This document shows positions 62,502 through 64,000 of a DNA stretch of 64,000 bases, piece after piece. The first letter of the stretch is position 1. Every line of letters begins with the position of its first letter. The stretch spans positions 1 to 64,000 of the forward strand of contig NZ_BMUG01000013.1 in the NCBI RefSeq assembly GCF_014650075.1, read 5' to 3'. Made by a program: the position numbers and the translations under genes. Below the pieces are notes generated by a model. That model was not told the origin of the DNA. It worked only from the letters and a program-made list of their open reading frames with translations, and searched no databases. The DNA is from Streptomyces microflavus (GTDB taxonomy: Bacteria > Actinomycetota > Actinomycetes > Streptomycetales > Streptomycetaceae).

Positions 62502-63170
62502 CTACGCCCAGGTGTACCGGTGCTCCGGGCGGCCCGTCTCGCCGTACCGCAGCGTCAGCCGGACCTTGCCGGTCCGCTCCAGCAGCTTCAGATAGCGCTG
62601 GGCCGTCTGCCGGCTCATCCCCGCGCTCTCCGCGATCTCCTGGGCGGAGAGCGGCCCGTCCGCATCGCGCAGCGCCTGCCGGACGAGCTCGGCCGTGGTG
62701 GGGGAGTGGCCCTTGGGAAGGTCCGGCTCGCCCGCCGCCCACAGGGCGCCGAAGAGCCGGTCCACCTCTGCCTGTTCGGCCTGCCCGCCGCCGTCGAGCG
62801 TGTGGCGCAGCGCCGCGTACGCCTCCAGCTTCGAGCGCAGACCGGCGTACGTGAACGGCTTCACCAGGTACTGGAGCGCGCCGTGCCGCATCGCGTCCTG
62901 CACGGTGCCCACATCGCGGGCGGCGGTCACCATGATCACGTCGACCTGACGGCCCAGCCGGCGCAACTCCCGTACGACGGCGAGGCCGTTGCGGTCCGGG
63001 AGGTAGTGGTCCAGCAGGATCAGGTCCACCGGTACGTCCTCGACCGCGGCCAGCGCCTGGGCCGCCGAGTGGGCCTGTGCGGTCACCCGGAATCCGGCGA
63101 CCTTGGCGACGTACGCCGCGTTGATCCGCGCCACCCGGACGTCGTCGTCCACGATCAGGACCTGGATCAC
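62502..63170 (-). CDS. Response regulator, CitB/DcuR type
   Basis: A 222-residue regulator. The receiver has VLIVDDDVRVARI, the phospho-acceptor Asp54 in LILLDHYLPDRNGL and QYLVKPFTYAGL. The C-terminal part is a winged helix (SAQEIAESAGMSRQTAQRYL) of the CitT/DcuR class. Its ATG overlaps the kinase stop by 4 nt. The adjacent convergent acetate-type symporter is a candidate target; no binding site is read in the 7-nt gap. Confidence 0.9.
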   Translation of the reverse strand: MIQVLIVDDDVRVARINAAYVAKVAGFRVTAQAHSAAQALAAVEDVPVDLILLDHYLPDRNGLAVVRELRRLGRQVDVIMVTAARDVGTVQDAMRHGALQYLVKPFTYAGLRSKLEAYAALRHTLDGGGQAEQAEVDRLFGALWAAGEPDLPKGHSPTTAELVRQALRDADGPLSAQEIAESAGMSRQTAQRYLKLLERTGKVRLTLRYGETGRPEHRYTWA

Positions 63171-64000
63171 CGGCTGCCTCCTGTCGTGGCGGGATGGGGT
63201 GCCGTGGCCGGATCCGCCGTTTCCGGCCCGGCCAGCGCCTCCGGGAGGACGACGGTGAACACCGCCCCGCCGCCGTCGGCCCCGGCGACGGTCACGCTGC
63301 CGCCCTGGCGCTCCGCGAGCCTGCGGACCAGGGCGAGCCCGAGGCCGCGCTTGCCGTGCGCCGGGAGGTCCTTGGTGGACCAGCCCTCGGTGAAGATCGA
63401 CGCGTACTGCTCCGGGGCGACCCCGGGGCCGCTGTCCCGCACACGCAGGACCACCGTACGGCCCTCGGCCCGCAGCCCGACCTCGATCCGGGCGTCGCCC
63501 GATCCGGCCGCCGCGTCCGTGGCGTTGTCGACGAGGTTGCCGACCACCGTGACCAGGCCGCGCGGGTCGACCACCCGGTCGGGCAGCAGCGTGCCGGGGG
63601 CCAGCCGCAGCGAGACGCCACGCTCGGCGGCGACCGTCGCCTTGCCGACGAGCAGGGCTGCCAGCAGCGGGTCCTGCACCTTCTCGGTGACCTGTTCCGC
63701 CGTCGCCCGGTGGACGCCCACCACTTCCGTGACGAACTCCATGGCGTCCTCGTGCATCTCCAGCTCCAGCAGACCCAGCAGCGTGTGCAGCCGGTTGGCG
63801 TGCTCGTGGTCCTGGGCGCGCAGCGCGTCGATCAGCCCGGTGGTGGAGTCGAGCTCGCGGCCGAGGCGTTCGAGCTCGGTCCGGTCGCGCAGGGTCACTA
63901 CGGCCCCGCCGTCGTCCGTCTCCATCCGGTTGGCCAGCAGGACCCGGCCGCCCTGGACGGCCAGCAGGTCGTCGCCCACGACCCGGCCCGCCAGCACGTC
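63167..64000 (-). CDS. Sensor histidine kinase, CitA/DcuS type (partial, cut by window end)
   Basis: The last 278 codons of a kinase whose N-terminal sensor lies beyond position 64000. Visible are part of a cytoplasmic PAS-like region (VVTLRDRTELERLGRE), the Spo0B-like H box with the phospho-His in ALRAQDHEHANRLHTLLGLL, and an HATPase with VGNLVDNATDAAAGSG, VRDSGPGVAPEQ and GKRGLGLALVRRLAERQGG. This is the class that senses citrate or C4-dicarboxylates through a periplasmic PAS domain. It is translated just before its regulator (4-nt overlap). Confidence 0.9.
   Translation of the reverse strand, partial: DVLAGRVVGDDLLAVQGGRVLLANRMETDDGGAVVTLRDRTELERLGRELDSTTGLIDALRAQDHEHANRLHTLLGLLELEMHEDAMEFVTEVVGVHRATAEQVTEKVQDPLLAALLVGKATVAAERGVSLRLAPGTLLPDRVVDPRGLVTVVGNLVDNATDAAAGSGDARIEVGLRAEGRTVVLRVRDSGPGVAPEQYASIFTEGWSTKDLPAHGKRGLGLALVRRLAERQGGSVTVAGADGGGAVFTVVLPEALAGPETADPATAPHPATTGGSR

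Noticed and set aside
1-64000. CRISPR arrays, insertion sequences, prophage, tRNA/rRNA genes
   Set aside because: No regularly spaced repeats, transposase, integrase, phage structural genes or tRNA cloverleafs recognised.

Overview
This window is high-GC actinobacterial chromosome and almost certainly Streptomyces. Start codons are often GTG, third codon positions are nearly all G or C, and the gene order recA-recX ... gluDCBA/gluRK ... miaB-miaA-dapF-rshA-hflX ... lexA-nrdR-nrdJ ... hrdB-parE is a Streptomyces core-chromosome order. The species cannot be fixed from sequence alone. I see no rRNA, tRNA, CRISPR, insertion sequence, prophage or integration site.

Layout: 1-885 holds the recA 3' end and recX. 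1-5.0 kb carries a DUF6197-like gene, a cysteine dioxygenase/rhodanese operon preceded by a cysteine-rich leader peptide, and a flavin monooxygenase. 5.1-11.1 kb is the glutamate uptake operon gluABCD, with the divergent GluR/GluK two-component system. 11.2-19.9 kb holds a TAXI-type binding protein, miaB, an extradiol-dioxygenase-like gene, a small antitoxin-like gene, miaA, a membrane protein, dapF and the (p)ppGpp enzyme rshA. 19.9-25.0 kb has an M1 peptidase, hflX, an anti-sigma-type kinase and a trypsin-like lipoprotein. 25.3-31.4 kb is a four-gene NRPS-independent siderophore (NIS) operon: aminotransferase, synthetase, N-acyltransferase, synthetase.

31.5-38.4 kb is a DNA-damage and nucleotide block: dinG-type helicase, lexA, nrdR and the B12-dependent ribonucleotide reductase nrdJ. 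38.4-45.9 kb has small housekeeping or unknown genes (ComB-like, TerD, DUF4937, histidine phosphatase, ADP-ribosylglycohydrolase, DUF4153 membrane protein, rnhB, and a helicase-C-like ORF that appears to start at ATT). 45.9-51.5 kb has an unknown gene, a RecQ-phosphoribosyltransferase fusion, a DUF4192 gene with a TTA codon, and a NrtR-type Nudix regulator. 51.6-60.2 kb has an ABC ATPase-membrane fusion, a GntR/FadR regulator, the principal sigma factor hrdB, a trypsin-like protease, a small zinc-ribbon gene and parE. 60.4-64.0 kb has a DUF485/solute:sodium (acetate-type) symporter pair and a convergent CitA/CitB-type two-component system, cut off by the window edge.

The most interesting signals are regulatory. 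(1) The cysteine dioxygenase operon seems to be transcribed from a TTGACC-N17-TGTACT promoter straight onto the ATG of a 28-codon leader ending CVCRPSC. (2) A perfect 24-bp palindrome made of two back-to-back DnaA boxes sits between recQ and the DUF4192 gene. (3) The NIS operon has an acyltransferase of the kind that acts on hydroxylated amines but no N-hydroxylase. (4) A gene appears to use an ATT start. (5) Several genes have a -10 hexamer exactly 6 nt before the start codon (leaderless mRNAs), one with a palindrome filling the promoter spacer. LexA, NrdR and SigR sites are also readable.
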